From contig NZ_SDGZ01000016.1 in NCBI RefSeq assembly GCF_008107635.1, positions 1 to 57,761 of the forward strand: a stretch of DNA of 57,761 nt, written 5' to 3'. Below, in pieces: positions 49,033-57,761 of this stretch. The position numbers and the translations under genes were made by a program. The notes beneath the pieces were generated by a model. The model saw nothing but the letters and a program-made list of their open reading frames with translations. It searched no databases and had not been told where the DNA came from. Each line of letters begins with the position of its first letter. The first letter of the stretch is position 1. The stretch comes from Weissella muntiaci. GTDB lineage: Bacteria; Bacillota; Bacilli; Lactobacillales; Lactobacillaceae.

Positions 49033-52000
49033 ATGGCTGATGGAGTAGTTACTATTGCGGTTGAATTGCAAGATGGGTCAGTTGTTAAAGGTGTTGCAGA
49101 CTTAAAAGGAGCGATGCAAGGTTTTCAAGGTGCGACTGATACCTCGAGCTCGTCAATGATAAAATTTGGGACTATAACTGGAGCAGCAATGGCTGCTGTT
49201 TCAGCAGGATTTAATGTTGTTAAAGAATCTGTTTCTGATGCCGTCGCTAGATTTGATACTTTAAATCAATTTCCAAAAGTAATGAAACAAATGGGATTTT
49301 CTGCACAGGATACTGCTAAGGCTACTGAATCACTAAAAAAAGGTGTAGATGGCTTACCTACCTCATTAAGTGAAATTACGAAAAGTGCACAAAGTTTTGC
49401 AATTTTAACTGGTAGTGCTGATAAAGGTGCTAAAACTGCAGTAGCATTAAATAACGCTTTCTTGGCATCAGGAGCAAGTGCTGATGATGCCTCTCGAGGT
49501 GTTCAGCAATATTCTCAAATGCTTTCATCCGGAACGGTTGATATGGAATCTTGGCGAACTTTAACGGAAACAATGCCCTATGCCTTGAATGAGGTTGCAA
49601 AGTCATTTGGTTTTACCGGCAAATCAGCTAAAAATGATTTATATAAAGCTCTACAAGATGGAAGCATAACCATGGATCAAATGAATCAGAAATTTATGGA
49701 GCTTAATGATGGAGCAAATGGTTTTGCGGCAACTGCCAAAACTGCAACTGCAGGAATAGGAACATCATTTAAGAATTTGAAGAATGCGACTGTTAAAGGG
49801 TTGGCTGATACAATTACAGCGATTGACACAGGACTGACTAACGCAGGCTTGCCAAATATTGCGGCATTAATTGACATGCAAAAAGATAATGTGGCAGCAG
49901 CTTTTAAGACGTTCAATGCGGTTGTAGCAGTCGGTGTCCAGGGTATCGCTACCTCTATTAAGTTTTTGTATGACTTTGTCAATAACAATAAAGATTGGAT
50001 AGCGCCTCTTGTTGTTGGCCTTGCAGCCGGAGCCACAGCTTTTGGGATTTTAAAGGCTGCAATGAATATATCCGGAGCAGTTACTTCTGTTATTTCTTCG
50101 ATTAGTAGTATGATCGAAACAATGCAGATACTTTGGTTACTAATGTTAGATAATCCTATTGCAATAATTGTCATAGCAATTGCCGCGCTGGCAGCAGGAT
50201 TAACGTATTTCTTCACACAAACTAAAACTGGCCAGGCTGCATGGTCTTCTTTTACTAGTTTCTTAGTAAGCGCATGGCAAAGTGCAAGTACGTTTATTAG
50301 TAGCGCGGTGCAAGTTATTAATTCTGCTTTCCAAAGAATGATGGATTATATTAGTCCATTGATCGGTGCTATTTCTTCATGGCTTGGGAGTCTTGCTCCG
50401 GTGGGAGGGGTATTTGCTGGTATATCTGGACCGATGGGTATAGTGATTGGTCTGATTGATAAATTCGGTCCATTGATCGTTTCGCTAGTCGCTCCAATCG
50501 GAATTGTAGGTAAATTACTATTACAATTTGCCGCGGCATTTATTCAGACTGGAAATGCCAGCGATGCTATCGGATTGATGGCATCTAACTTTGCTAGTCT
50601 TGTTACAAATGTGCTGAACGGATTAACAACGGTTATCAACGGATTAACATCAATGTTGCCATCAATAATTCAATTTGGAGTAGATATTATCACTATGCTT
50701 ATCCAAGGGTTAGTTAGTGCATTACCACAAATAATTCAGGCGATGACAGGGATCATAACTCAATTAACAGGTGCGCTTACCACCGCACTACCAATTATTG
50801 TTCAGGGCGGAATACAGTTAATCAACGGGTTAATGCAGGCGATTGTTAGCGCACTGCCTGCACTTGTACAAGCCTTTACTGATGGTATACAAAGCTTAGT
50901 TACAGGTCTTACTGCTGTACTCCCCGAATTAGTTAATGGCGGTGTGCAAATAATTATGGCCTTGCTAGGTGCAATTGTGGGTGCCTTGCCAATGTTGATT
51001 GCTGCGGCAGTGCAAATAATTATGGCGCTAGTCAATGGCTTAATTGCTAATTTACCTCAAATTATTAATGCAGGTATTCAGTTGATAACAGCGCTATTGA
51101 ATGCGTTTGTTACGATGTTACCTTTGCTGATTAATGCAGCTGTACAAATAATCATGGCTTTGGTTAATGGACTGATTGCAAATCTACCTCAAATTATTAA
51201 TGCCGCTATTCAGTTAATAACTGCATTGGTAAACGGGTTTATTACGATGTTGCCAATGTTAATTACTGCGGCCATTCAAATAATTATGGCATTAGTAAAT
51301 GGGCTTATTCAAAATCTACCGCAGATTATCAATGCTGGAGTTCAATTAATAATGGCATTAATAAACGGATTGATTCAGGTATTACCTCAGCTTGTAATGG
51401 CGGCGTTCCAGTTGATTGTCGCCTTAGTTGGTGCAATTATTCAGATGGTTCCACAGTTGTTAGCAGCTGGAGTTCAATTAATAATGGCACTGATCAGTGG
51501 TATTGGTTCATTGTTAGGAACGTTGATTCAGGCAGGAGCTAACCTAATTGTTCAAATGCTTAGTGCAATTGGTGGCTTCCTTGGAAATATGGGAAGTATG
51601 GGTTCAAACCTGATTACTAGTCTTATTGGTGGTATATCTGGATTAATTGGGAATGTTGCTTCTACTGTCGGCAAGGGTGTTTCAAATGCTGTAAATTCTG
51701 TTAAAGACTTCTTTGGTGATATGAAAGAGGCGGCGGGATATATGGTTAGTGGCTTGGTTAAAGGTATTGAGGACAAGATATCGGATGTTGTTAATGCAGC
51801 GAAAGATATGGGAAAGAAAGCAGTTGAAGGAGTAAAGAGCTTCTTGAATATTCATTCGCCTTCACGTGTTATGCGTGACGAAGTCGGACAATATATTCCA
51901 CTTGGTGTCGCAGCCGGTATTGATCGCTATTCGGACAAGGCTGTTGACTCAATGAAGGCGATGTCTCGAAAGTTGACGATGGTTAAGCCAAGCGCAACGA

Positions 52001-52215
52001 TTGACTTTGGAGCGCAAGGTGGACTTACACAGGCTCGTCAAATTATGCAAAATCAATTGTCTATTAGTGGTGATGATAGTAATAATCAAACTCCGGTCTC
52101 AAATACAGCAGAGGTAAATATTACCAACATTGTTCGAGATAACCCAAGTGAGGTTGAACAAGCACGAATTACTAGGAATGAAATGCGGAAAATGGGTTAT
52201 GATTTGGCCTATTAA
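49033..52215 (+). CDS. Tape measure protein
   Basis: A 1060-residue protein that sets tail length; at roughly 0.15 nm per residue the tail would be near 160 nm, an estimate. The N-terminal part (DLKGAMQGFQGATDTSSSSM, FPKVMKQMGFSAQD) and ASRGVQQYSQMLSSGTVDME are typical. Residues about 560-830 form a long run of roughly 33-residue hydrophobic repeats (NLPQIINAGIQLITALLNAF type). The C-terminus carries PSRVMRDEVGQYIPLGVAAG. AAAGGAGGA precedes the ATG. Confidence 0.95.
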   Translation: MADGVVTIAVELQDGSVVKGVADLKGAMQGFQGATDTSSSSMIKFGTITGAAMAAVSAGFNVVKESVSDAVARFDTLNQFPKVMKQMGFSAQDTAKATESLKKGVDGLPTSLSEITKSAQSFAILTGSADKGAKTAVALNNAFLASGASADDASRGVQQYSQMLSSGTVDMESWRTLTETMPYALNEVAKSFGFTGKSAKNDLYKALQDGSITMDQMNQKFMELNDGANGFAATAKTATAGIGTSFKNLKNATVKGLADTITAIDTGLTNAGLPNIAALIDMQKDNVAAAFKTFNAVVAVGVQGIATSIKFLYDFVNNNKDWIAPLVVGLAAGATAFGILKAAMNISGAVTSVISSISSMIETMQILWLLMLDNPIAIIVIAIAALAAGLTYFFTQTKTGQAAWSSFTSFLVSAWQSASTFISSAVQVINSAFQRMMDYISPLIGAISSWLGSLAPVGGVFAGISGPMGIVIGLIDKFGPLIVSLVAPIGIVGKLLLQFAAAFIQTGNASDAIGLMASNFASLVTNVLNGLTTVINGLTSMLPSIIQFGVDIITMLIQGLVSALPQIIQAMTGIITQLTGALTTALPIIVQGGIQLINGLMQAIVSALPALVQAFTDGIQSLVTGLTAVLPELVNGGVQIIMALLGAIVGALPMLIAAAVQIIMALVNGLIANLPQIINAGIQLITALLNAFVTMLPLLINAAVQIIMALVNGLIANLPQIINAAIQLITALVNGFITMLPMLITAAIQIIMALVNGLIQNLPQIINAGVQLIMALINGLIQVLPQLVMAAFQLIVALVGAIIQMVPQLLAAGVQLIMALISGIGSLLGTLIQAGANLIVQMLSAIGGFLGNMGSMGSNLITSLIGGISGLIGNVASTVGKGVSNAVNSVKDFFGDMKEAAGYMVSGLVKGIEDKISDVVNAAKDMGKKAVEGVKSFLNIHSPSRVMRDEVGQYIPLGVAAGIDRYSDKAVDSMKAMSRKLTMVKPSATIDFGAQGGLTQARQIMQNQLSISGDDSNNQTPVSNTAEVNITNIVRDNPSEVEQARITRNEMRKMGYDLAY

Positions 52216-52227
52216 TGGAGGAGGAGT

Positions 52228-53109
52228 ATGGAAAAGGTAAGAGTGATATACAAGAATACTGATGGCGAAGAGCTAGTAATGGGGCGTTTTGCCCCTTTTT
52301 ATATGCTCTCGTTTTCTGGATTTGGTACCCCTGAAACGACCATTACAACACAAAATTTATTCGGAGTTGACGGTGCACAAAAAGTGGCACGGCAAATTTC
52401 AGTTCGTGAGATGGAAATAATCTTATTGATCAAAGGAGAGTCATTTAATGAGTTACAGGATTTAAAACAGCGAGTTATTAAAGTTTTAAATCCTGCGTTA
52501 TCCGGTACGATCATCTATGAAGTTTTGGATAAGACATTTGAAATTGATGTTGAGGTAATCAAAGGCGTTGATGAAGGAGAGGACAATACTTCATTAACTC
52601 AAAAAGGTTCTCTTCAATTTAAGGCACTTGACCCATATTGGCGTGATCGTAGTGAGTACAATAAGTTAATTCCACTTTCTCAAGTCGAGAATAAGTTTAA
52701 GTTCCCACTGCAAATTACTAAAGACTATAAATTTGCAGAGATGAAGCCAGGTGAGATTATCACTATTGAGAATGCTGGTGATGCTGCTGTTGGTGCGATT
52801 TTTACATTGAACTTTACAAAGGCCGTAAGAAATCCTCGAATTTATAATGTCCGAACACAAGAATACTTTGGATTTAATTATGTTTTTGAGGCTGGTGATG
52901 TTGTAACAATAAACACTATTAGAAATCAGAAACAGGTTTTATTTAAAGAAAATGGTAAAGATGCAATTAATGCAATGTCGATGCGAACTCCTGGATCAAC
53001 TTTCTTGATTTTGAATAAGGGACAAACCTACCTTCAAATACAGGCGGACTCAGGTTTGGAAGGTATTATTGCAAATCTTGATTATAGTCCATTAGTTTTG
53101 GGGGTGTAA
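52228..53109 (+). CDS. Distal tail protein (Dit/SipHO-like)
   Basis: A 293-residue protein that caps the tail tube and carries the baseplate. It has the standard N-terminal beta domain (SFSGFGTPETTITTQNLFGV, ARQISVREMEIILLIKGESF) and the gap-filled middle (LKQRVIKVLNPALSG, TQKGSLQFKALDPYWRD), then a C-terminal galectin-like part. Placement directly after the tape measure is diagnostic. Ribosome binding site GGAGGAG. Confidence 0.9.
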   Translation: MEKVRVIYKNTDGEELVMGRFAPFYMLSFSGFGTPETTITTQNLFGVDGAQKVARQISVREMEIILLIKGESFNELQDLKQRVIKVLNPALSGTIIYEVLDKTFEIDVEVIKGVDEGEDNTSLTQKGSLQFKALDPYWRDRSEYNKLIPLSQVENKFKFPLQITKDYKFAEMKPGEIITIENAGDAAVGAIFTLNFTKAVRNPRIYNVRTQEYFGFNYVFEAGDVVTINTIRNQKQVLFKENGKDAINAMSMRTPGSTFLILNKGQTYLQIQADSGLEGIIANLDYSPLVLGV

Positions 53110-53111
53110 TT

Positions 53112-54239
53112 TTGGAAGCGATCGAACAAATTGATATTGAGGTATTTAACAGAGTGGGTGATTCAGGATTTAATTTTGAATCAGCTGCTCTTTTTGATTC
53201 GGCAATTTCTTTAACTATTAATTGGAATTATCGAAACTTTGACGACTTTACGCTCAAAGTCCCACTTACTAAAGAAAATATTCAGCTGTTTAAAGCTGAG
53301 AACATTCTACTGTTAAAGGGACAATTCTTTTTTATTGATAGGACAATAGTTGAAAAAGACGATGATGGTTTTGCAACAGTCTCTGGTAAATCAATAGCGG
53401 CGAAACTTGATACTCGAATTATCATGAATACTTACTCTACTGATTCACGATTAGTGGAGAGGGTAGTGGCAGACCTGATTCAGCAACATGCAGTCAATCC
53501 TTCTGATGAAAAAAGAAAACTCGCATATTTAACATTAAGTGACAACATTGATGGAATTGTTGGCGAAAATATCGCTTATCAGAAAACTTACGGAGACGTG
53601 TTAGAAGAAATAACAACCCTGATGACCACTTATGACTTTGGTTTCAAGGAAGTTCCGGTTAATTATATTAATCCAGTCCAACAAATCGTTTTGTTTAAGG
53701 GCAATGATCTTTCTGACACGATTGAGTTTAGTAAAGAGTTCGATAATTTGACGAAAGAAAGTTTTGAGAACGCTGTCTATGATGAGCGAGATACAGCGTA
53801 TGTTCTTGGTGAAGGCGAAGGTAATGATCGAAAAGGTGTATATATCGGCACGCAACTGTCGGGAATTGAGCGACGAGAGTTATATGTAGACGCTCGAGAC
53901 TTACAACATACGGTTAAGAATGATGATGGTTCTGAGACTGAATTAAACGATGATCAATATACGAATGCTTTAATCCAACGTGGCAAGGACAAATTGGCGG
54001 AACGTATGCCTGTCCTAGAAGTGAATGGAATTGTTAATCTAAACAGTGAATTGTTTGAATTTCGAAAAGATTATAACGTCGGCGATCGTGTGAGGATAAG
54101 TTCGACTTTATTTAGCATGGCCAAGACAGCGATATTAAGTTCGGTTGAAGAAGTTTGGGACTCTGATGGTCACACAATGACGCCAACGTTCGGTAACGAG
54201 TCGCCAACTATCAAAGACATTATAAAAAGGGGTAATTAA
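53112..54239 (+). CDS. Baseplate/tail-associated protein (ReqiPepy6 Gp37-like, Tal)
   Basis: A 375-residue protein starting at TTG 53112 after GGGGGTGTAATT. Features: WNYRNFDDFTLKVPLTKENI, VSGKSIAAKLDTRIIMNTYS, FKEVPVNYINPVQQIVLFKG, FENAVYDERDTAYVLGEGEG and a final FRKDYNVGDRVRISS. This follows the Siphovirus ReqiPepy6 Gp37-like family that makes the tail tip hub. No lysin domain is attached. Confidence 0.85.
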   Translation: MEAIEQIDIEVFNRVGDSGFNFESAALFDSAISLTINWNYRNFDDFTLKVPLTKENIQLFKAENILLLKGQFFFIDRTIVEKDDDGFATVSGKSIAAKLDTRIIMNTYSTDSRLVERVVADLIQQHAVNPSDEKRKLAYLTLSDNIDGIVGENIAYQKTYGDVLEEITTLMTTYDFGFKEVPVNYINPVQQIVLFKGNDLSDTIEFSKEFDNLTKESFENAVYDERDTAYVLGEGEGNDRKGVYIGTQLSGIERRELYVDARDLQHTVKNDDGSETELNDDQYTNALIQRGKDKLAERMPVLEVNGIVNLNSELFEFRKDYNVGDRVRISSTLFSMAKTAILSSVEEVWDSDGHTMTPTFGNESPTIKDIIKRGN

Positions 54240-55274
54240 ATGGCACAATGGTTTTTTCCATTTCAAGACATAGGTGGGGACAGGACGTATAGTGACGCAG
54301 ATTTCGCTTTGTTCTTTACTCATTTGTTTACGAATGGAGTCTTTATAAATGTGGGGAATGCGTTGCAAGTCAAAGCAATGGATACACCGGCAATGCGAAT
54401 TAGAGTCTTATCAGGGGCGGCTAATATTAATGGTCGTCAATTTATGAACACTACCGAGGCAACACTCGACGTTCCCGTTGCATCAAATATGCAGGATCGT
54501 GTTGACTCGGTTGTCTTACAACTGGACTTATCAAATCGTTTGATTCAACTCGTTTATAAAAGTGGGACTACTTCAGTTGTAAGGGATGATTTCATTTATG
54601 AAGTTCAAATCGCAACAGTTAAAGTATTGAAGAACTCATCAACTGTAACGTCGTCTGCAATTACTGATACTCGTTCCAATAATGATGTTGGTGGTTATGC
54701 TTCACCTTTTGAAAAAGTAGATGTTAGTGGACTAGAAGATCAGTATCGCGACATGCTACAACAGGTTTACACATCAGCAGAAGAGAACTTGAATTCAATT
54801 CTTGAAGAGGCACGACAGACAGCTGCTGATGGAAAGACTGAACAAGAAAACTCGTTACAAAGTATGTATGATGCTTTTCAGAAGTGGTTTTCAGGTATTC
54901 AGGCTTCACTAGGTGATGACGTTGCCACGAATTTGCAAAATCAGATTAATGAGTTGAAGCCTAGCGTTGATACTGGTATCACGTTCAGTCATGAATTTGA
55001 TGGTTATCCATTGGTTAATGCGTGGACTTGGGAATACGGTTTGGGAATGGTCGGCCTTGGCGATGAGCCGGATGGACTATTTGGAGGCTCAAATGTTGAG
55101 ATTGTGAACGTCAGAGTTGTATATCTAAACCGTGAAAGTTTAAGGATATTTCTACCTGACTCACTACAAATGCTTAGCCCGAATATAGTTGATCAAGGAG
55201 ACGGTAAATATCTTTTATCGCAAGGGCATCGGTCAGTTGGAATGTCTATTGAAAACAATGGATTTAAAGGATAA
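54240..55274 (+). CDS. Baseplate upper or receptor-binding structural protein
   Basis: A 344-residue protein. The N-terminal 180 residues (FFPFQDIGGDRTYSDADFAL, FTNGVFINVGNALQVKAMDT, VVLQLDLSNRLIQL) match the shared module at the start of lactobacillus and lactococcal baseplate proteins. A coiled coil (MLQQVYTSAEENLNSILEEA, QKWFSGIQAS) follows, and the C-terminal part is a beta-rich unit starting at about 275. It overlaps nothing; the ATG follows the Tal stop directly. Confidence 0.75.
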   Translation: MAQWFFPFQDIGGDRTYSDADFALFFTHLFTNGVFINVGNALQVKAMDTPAMRIRVLSGAANINGRQFMNTTEATLDVPVASNMQDRVDSVVLQLDLSNRLIQLVYKSGTTSVVRDDFIYEVQIATVKVLKNSSTVTSSAITDTRSNNDVGGYASPFEKVDVSGLEDQYRDMLQQVYTSAEENLNSILEEARQTAADGKTEQENSLQSMYDAFQKWFSGIQASLGDDVATNLQNQINELKPSVDTGITFSHEFDGYPLVNAWTWEYGLGMVGLGDEPDGLFGGSNVEIVNVRVVYLNRESLRIFLPDSLQMLSPNIVDQGDGKYLLSQGHRSVGMSIENNGFKG

Positions 55275-55287
55275 GTGAGGATAAATC

Positions 55288-56205
55288 ATGGAACAAATTA
55301 TTAAAGGAATGCCCGATGGAGCGGAAGCAATTCAAAAGAACTTCGCCGAACTAATGGGCAAGACACAGGGGCAAGCAGCGGCTTTTAAGGATTTCGCAGA
55401 AGTCGCGGCAGATATGGTCAAGTACTCCGGTGGATTTAGTGTTGCAGGTGTAACAATTGACAATGCTCCATTCTCTAATCCGTGGTACGCGGGACAAGTT
55501 ATTGTGGGGACATCTGAAAAAACAGGTGCAATTGTAGCCTATTACTTTGGTGGGGGTATGAAAGTAACTGCTGTTAGTGATGGGAAAATCGTTGGATGGC
55601 GTGAATTGGCAACTACTGACAACGCTGGACTTATCGACTGGCAACCCAATATGGATGTGAAGAAGGGACAATTAGTTACTTTTAAATCACTTGGTACTGC
55701 TAAAACGGGATTATTAACTTTCCCAATCTTTATGTCCTTAATCGATCAAAATACCGGAAGTTCTTTCCCAGCGGCTGATTCACTCATGGGAGTGAGCGGT
55801 AAATGGAGATTAACAAATAAGGATGCTTATTCATATGACATCGGTCAAGTTAATTTTCCGTATGGATTTGGAATGCAATTGACACGTATAGGCAACATGG
55901 TTATTCCGTACCCTAATGGAAGAATGACTGCAAATGTTCCCTCAAATACTCGGATGGAATTGGCTCAAGAACAAGTACCGGTTGGATTACGTATTATTAA
56001 TCGTTTGGGCGATAATTCAGGTGTCACACTTAGAGTGGTAGATGAAGATGGATCAGACTATGTTGATTATTTGATTAGCAATAATGGGAAAATTTACACT
56101 ACATCATTAAATGGTTTTCCATCAGGAAATTACTTACGAGGATTTTCAACTCCTTATGAAACAGGTGATTCAATGATTTGGATTGCGGGAGTGCCAACAG
56201 TATAG
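55288..56205 (+). CDS. Tail fibre / receptor-binding protein
   Basis: A 305-residue protein. A helical start (EQIIKGMPDGAEAIQKNFAE) is followed by a beta-structured middle (VAYYFGGGMKVTAVSDGKIV) and a C-terminal domain with many Tyr/Gly/Asn (FPYGFGMQLTRIGNMVIPYP, YETGDSMIWIAGVPTV). It is the last structural gene before lysis genes, the usual site of host-range determinants. The receptor cannot be read. Confidence 0.72.
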   Translation: MEQIIKGMPDGAEAIQKNFAELMGKTQGQAAAFKDFAEVAADMVKYSGGFSVAGVTIDNAPFSNPWYAGQVIVGTSEKTGAIVAYYFGGGMKVTAVSDGKIVGWRELATTDNAGLIDWQPNMDVKKGQLVTFKSLGTAKTGLLTFPIFMSLIDQNTGSSFPAADSLMGVSGKWRLTNKDAYSYDIGQVNFPYGFGMQLTRIGNMVIPYPNGRMTANVPSNTRMELAQEQVPVGLRIINRLGDNSGVTLRVVDEDGSDYVDYLISNNGKIYTTSLNGFPSGNYLRGFSTPYETGDSMIWIAGVPTV

Positions 56206-56218
56206 AAGGGGGAAGCGA

Positions 56219-56524
56219 GTGTTTACAGCAGGTATCACCACAATAATTGGCGGAGCAATTGGTTGGCTTGCTAAGGCAATTATTGCTGGAATTAGGGCTA
56301 AGCCAACGATGATTGATGCAGCAACTGATGGTTATCAGGAATTGATGAATGCTAATCGAGAGCTAATGGACCAGTTACGGGAGTCAGTAGAAGATCGTCA
56401 AGCTTGGTTACAGGAGCGAGCTGAGTTAAAAGCAGAAGTAACGCAATTAAACAGCACAATTCAAAATCTAAATAATAAGATTGCAGGTTTTGAAGCGCTA
56501 TTGTTGGCAAATGGAGGACGTTAA
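56219..56524 (+). CDS. Holin-like membrane protein with coiled-coil tail
   Basis: A 101-residue protein starting at GTG 56219 after AAGGGGGAAG; an upstream in-frame TTG lies inside the preceding gene. One strong membrane helix (TTIIGGAIGWLAKAIIAGIR) is followed by a coiled coil (RELMDQLRESVEDRQAWLQE, ELKAEVTQLNSTIQNLNNKI). Position directly before the endolysin suggests a holin or lysis helper. The usual XhlA-type arrangement is reversed here, with the helix at the N-terminus, so the assignment is moderate. Confidence 0.65.
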   Translation: MFTAGITTIIGGAIGWLAKAIIAGIRAKPTMIDAATDGYQELMNANRELMDQLRESVEDRQAWLQERAELKAEVTQLNSTIQNLNNKIAGFEALLLANGGR

Positions 56525-56525
56525 A

Positions 56526-57581
56526 TTGAATAAACTAAAAACACTGGTCGTTGCGATTGCATCGGCCTTTTTTGTATTCGGTGGAATGGCGGTGTTTAGT
56601 CAATCAGCTCACGCCGATACACCACGATATGACATGATTGATGTATCTAATCATAATGGAGCAATGTCAGCAGATGAGTTCCGATTTATGCGTGATAACT
56701 ATGGTGTTAAGGCGGTCACGACCAAAATTTCAGAGGGAACGACATTTTCAGATTGGACAGCTGCTGGAAATATTAAGGCGGCCATTGATGCGGGGATTTA
56801 CGTCAATGGGTATCACTTTTTAAGTAGCACTACCATTGATGGAGCTATTGTAGAAGCTGATTATGCTGTACAACAAGCACGAGCAGATGGATTACCAGTA
56901 GGCGCAGTTCTTGCGGTTGATGTTGAGAACTCCTACCAAATGAATATGGGCCGTGCAATGCAACCAGTTGTTCAAGCATTTATTAATGAGGTTCAACGTG
57001 CTGGAGGCTATCGTTCAACAACTTATACTATGGGTTCACATCTCGAAGTGTCAGTTGATGGAGATCCATCATGGATTGCGAGTTATCCATACACTCCAAC
57101 TAGTGAACAAAGCTGGTATTCAACTGAACACGCTTGGCAGTGGACTTCAAAAGCAACCTTTGCTAGTTCATTAGGTGTATTCGATGTTTCACAATTGTAT
57201 GATGATTTCTTTACTGCTGGCCAAGACGCAAGTAATAATGTTACGCCACCAGCAGAGAATAACAATCAAACTGACACAGTTCAGTTGGACGGTGTCTATG
57301 TTGTTGATTCATGGAAAACATACGGCTCAGGCTGGTACGCTCGTAACAATGATATAAGTATTCCGGTAGCTGATTACAATAACGATATTCCAGTGCAGAG
57401 CGTTACTCTAACAGATCGCTATGGTAATGCTTTGGGCAACCAAGTAGCTCAAGGTAATAATGGAATCATGGAATATTTTACTTTGAACGATAATTACAAA
57501 GTGTTGAGCCGTGTAGGTAATGCAATTCAAATTGAGATGAATGGTGAGTCAGTTTGGTTGAAGATGGCTTATACTAAATAA
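56526..57581 (+). CDS. Exported GH25 endolysin with C-terminal wall-binding domain
   Basis: A 351-residue muramidase. I place the start at TTG 56526, eight bases after GGAGG; the ATG at 56511 overlaps that site. The first ~30 residues form a signal peptide (TLVVAIASAFFVFGG, QSAHA cleavage). The GH25 domain follows to about residue 245: DVSNHNGAM, KISEGTTF, YHFLSS, AVDVENSY with catalytic Asp/Glu. A repeat-free C-terminal domain (DGVYVVDSWKTYGSGWYARN) probably binds the wall. A signal peptide means export by Sec before or without full holin action, as in oenococcal phages. Confidence 0.9.
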   Translation: MNKLKTLVVAIASAFFVFGGMAVFSQSAHADTPRYDMIDVSNHNGAMSADEFRFMRDNYGVKAVTTKISEGTTFSDWTAAGNIKAAIDAGIYVNGYHFLSSTTIDGAIVEADYAVQQARADGLPVGAVLAVDVENSYQMNMGRAMQPVVQAFINEVQRAGGYRSTTYTMGSHLEVSVDGDPSWIASYPYTPTSEQSWYSTEHAWQWTSKATFASSLGVFDVSQLYDDFFTAGQDASNNVTPPAENNNQTDTVQLDGVYVVDSWKTYGSGWYARNNDISIPVADYNNDIPVQSVTLTDRYGNALGNQVAQGNNGIMEYFTLNDNYKVLSRVGNAIQIEMNGESVWLKMAYTK

Positions 57582-57761
57582 GAAAATTCTGATAGTTACA
57601 AGAGTTTAACCTTGAATTAAGGGAGCGGGAATAATATATAAATCAAGTAGAAACCCATCTACTTAGTTCTTTACTTACTCCTAAAAAATAAGTCGATTTA
57701 GAACCCACTAGATCACATATACTATAAGACCCACTAGGCGGTGATGTGAACCCCGTAAGTT
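57582..57761. other. 180 bases after the endolysin, no gene seen
   Basis: AT-rich and non-coding as far as it goes. A 14-base pair of near-identical inverted words (AAGTAGAAACCCATCTACTT at 57643-57662) makes a small hairpin. Neither the TTTGCACC repeats nor a clear copy of the left border sequence is present, so attR must lie further right. Confidence 0.6.

Larger units (their letters stand above)
19700..57761. mobile_element. Temperate siphophage prophage (left part to beyond the right edge)
   Basis: A complete gene order for a temperate siphophage is present: integrase, lysogeny region, repressor, replication, late regulators, terminase, head, tail, receptor binding, holin-like protein and endolysin. 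The left border is set by rpmE2 and its terminator. No second attachment site is found in the 180 bases after the endolysin, so the right end lies outside. Every structural gene is intact, so it could be functional. Confidence 0.95.

Noticed and set aside
50700-51520. Transposon or satellite repeat
   Set aside because: The repeats keep the tape measure frame and encode hydrophobic blocks typical of that family.
49686-51776. Minus-strand reading frames inside the tape measure gene
   Set aside because: They arise from the repetitive Ala/Ile-rich coding sequence and lack ribosome binding sites.
57582-57761. attR of the prophage
   Set aside because: No match to the left border hairpin, the TTTGCACC repeats or the 13-bp inverted element is seen.

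Overview
The window is a low-GC Firmicutes chromosome segment from a lactic acid bacterium, most likely Lactobacillaceae near Weissella or Leuconostoc. The basis is a 5S rRNA/tRNA cluster, a mannose-family PTS, frequent TTG starts, Gram-positive ribosome binding sites and siphophage genes typical of that group; the genus is an inference. Bases 1-19700 are host chromosome and about 19700 to the right end is a temperate siphophage prophage whose right attachment site lies outside the window.

Host part: 5S rRNA with six tRNAs (Val, Asp, Trp, His, Leu, Pro); a small unknown gene; a YfhO-type membrane protein on the minus strand; a mannose PTS operon (IIAB, IIC, IID) with a perfect cre-like site and a sigma-54-like promoter upstream, followed by its DUF956 partner; a membrane-anchored NucA/EndA-like nuclease; tRNA-Arg; an XRE regulator/ImmA-like pair divergent from a small membrane protein; gap and pgk; a flavin electron-transfer locus (FMN-binding protein with a one-base frame disruption, ApbE flavin transferase, ferric-reductase-like membrane flavohaem protein); a DUF998 membrane protein; lepA; rpmE2.

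Prophage part, left to right: attL region with five TTTGCACC integrase arm-type repeats; tyrosine integrase; an unusual lysogeny region (21.1-26.3 kb, minus strand) in which nine genes, nearly all membrane or secreted proteins, are organised behind seven copies of a 30-bp repeat; a cI-like repressor and ImmA; a switch region with three related operators and two candidate minus-strand small RNAs; early genes (small DNA-binding proteins, RecA-like ATPase, DUF669 protein, AEP-type primase, SF3-type helicase, a putative origin, RusA, small ORFs, ArpU/RinA-like late regulators); two terminator-bounded accessory units just before packaging (a two-gene AT-rich operon and a lysozyme-like gene); terminase, portal, a MuF/minor capsid protein with a toxin-like tail and a small possible immunity gene, scaffold, N4-gp56-type capsid, connectors, tail tube, tail chaperones, tape measure, Dit, Tal-like and receptor-binding proteins; a holin-like protein and a signal-peptide GH25 endolysin.

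The best candidate for a previously undescribed system is the cassette array between integrase and repressor. One gene (SemiSWEET-like sugar carrier), one GT-C-like glycosyltransferase, a set of small proteins sharing an A-[DN]-I-x-G motif, a DUF4236 hybrid and secreted or membrane proteins are each, or in one case as a trio, preceded by the same repeat placed just upstream of the ribosome binding site. Four copies also carry a GC-rich hairpin whose stems show compensatory changes. This looks like a modular lysogenic-conversion or superinfection-exclusion locus with a shared RNA or DNA control element. The small RNAs, the two-gene accessory unit, the lysozyme unit and the MuF toxin pair are the next most interesting elements.
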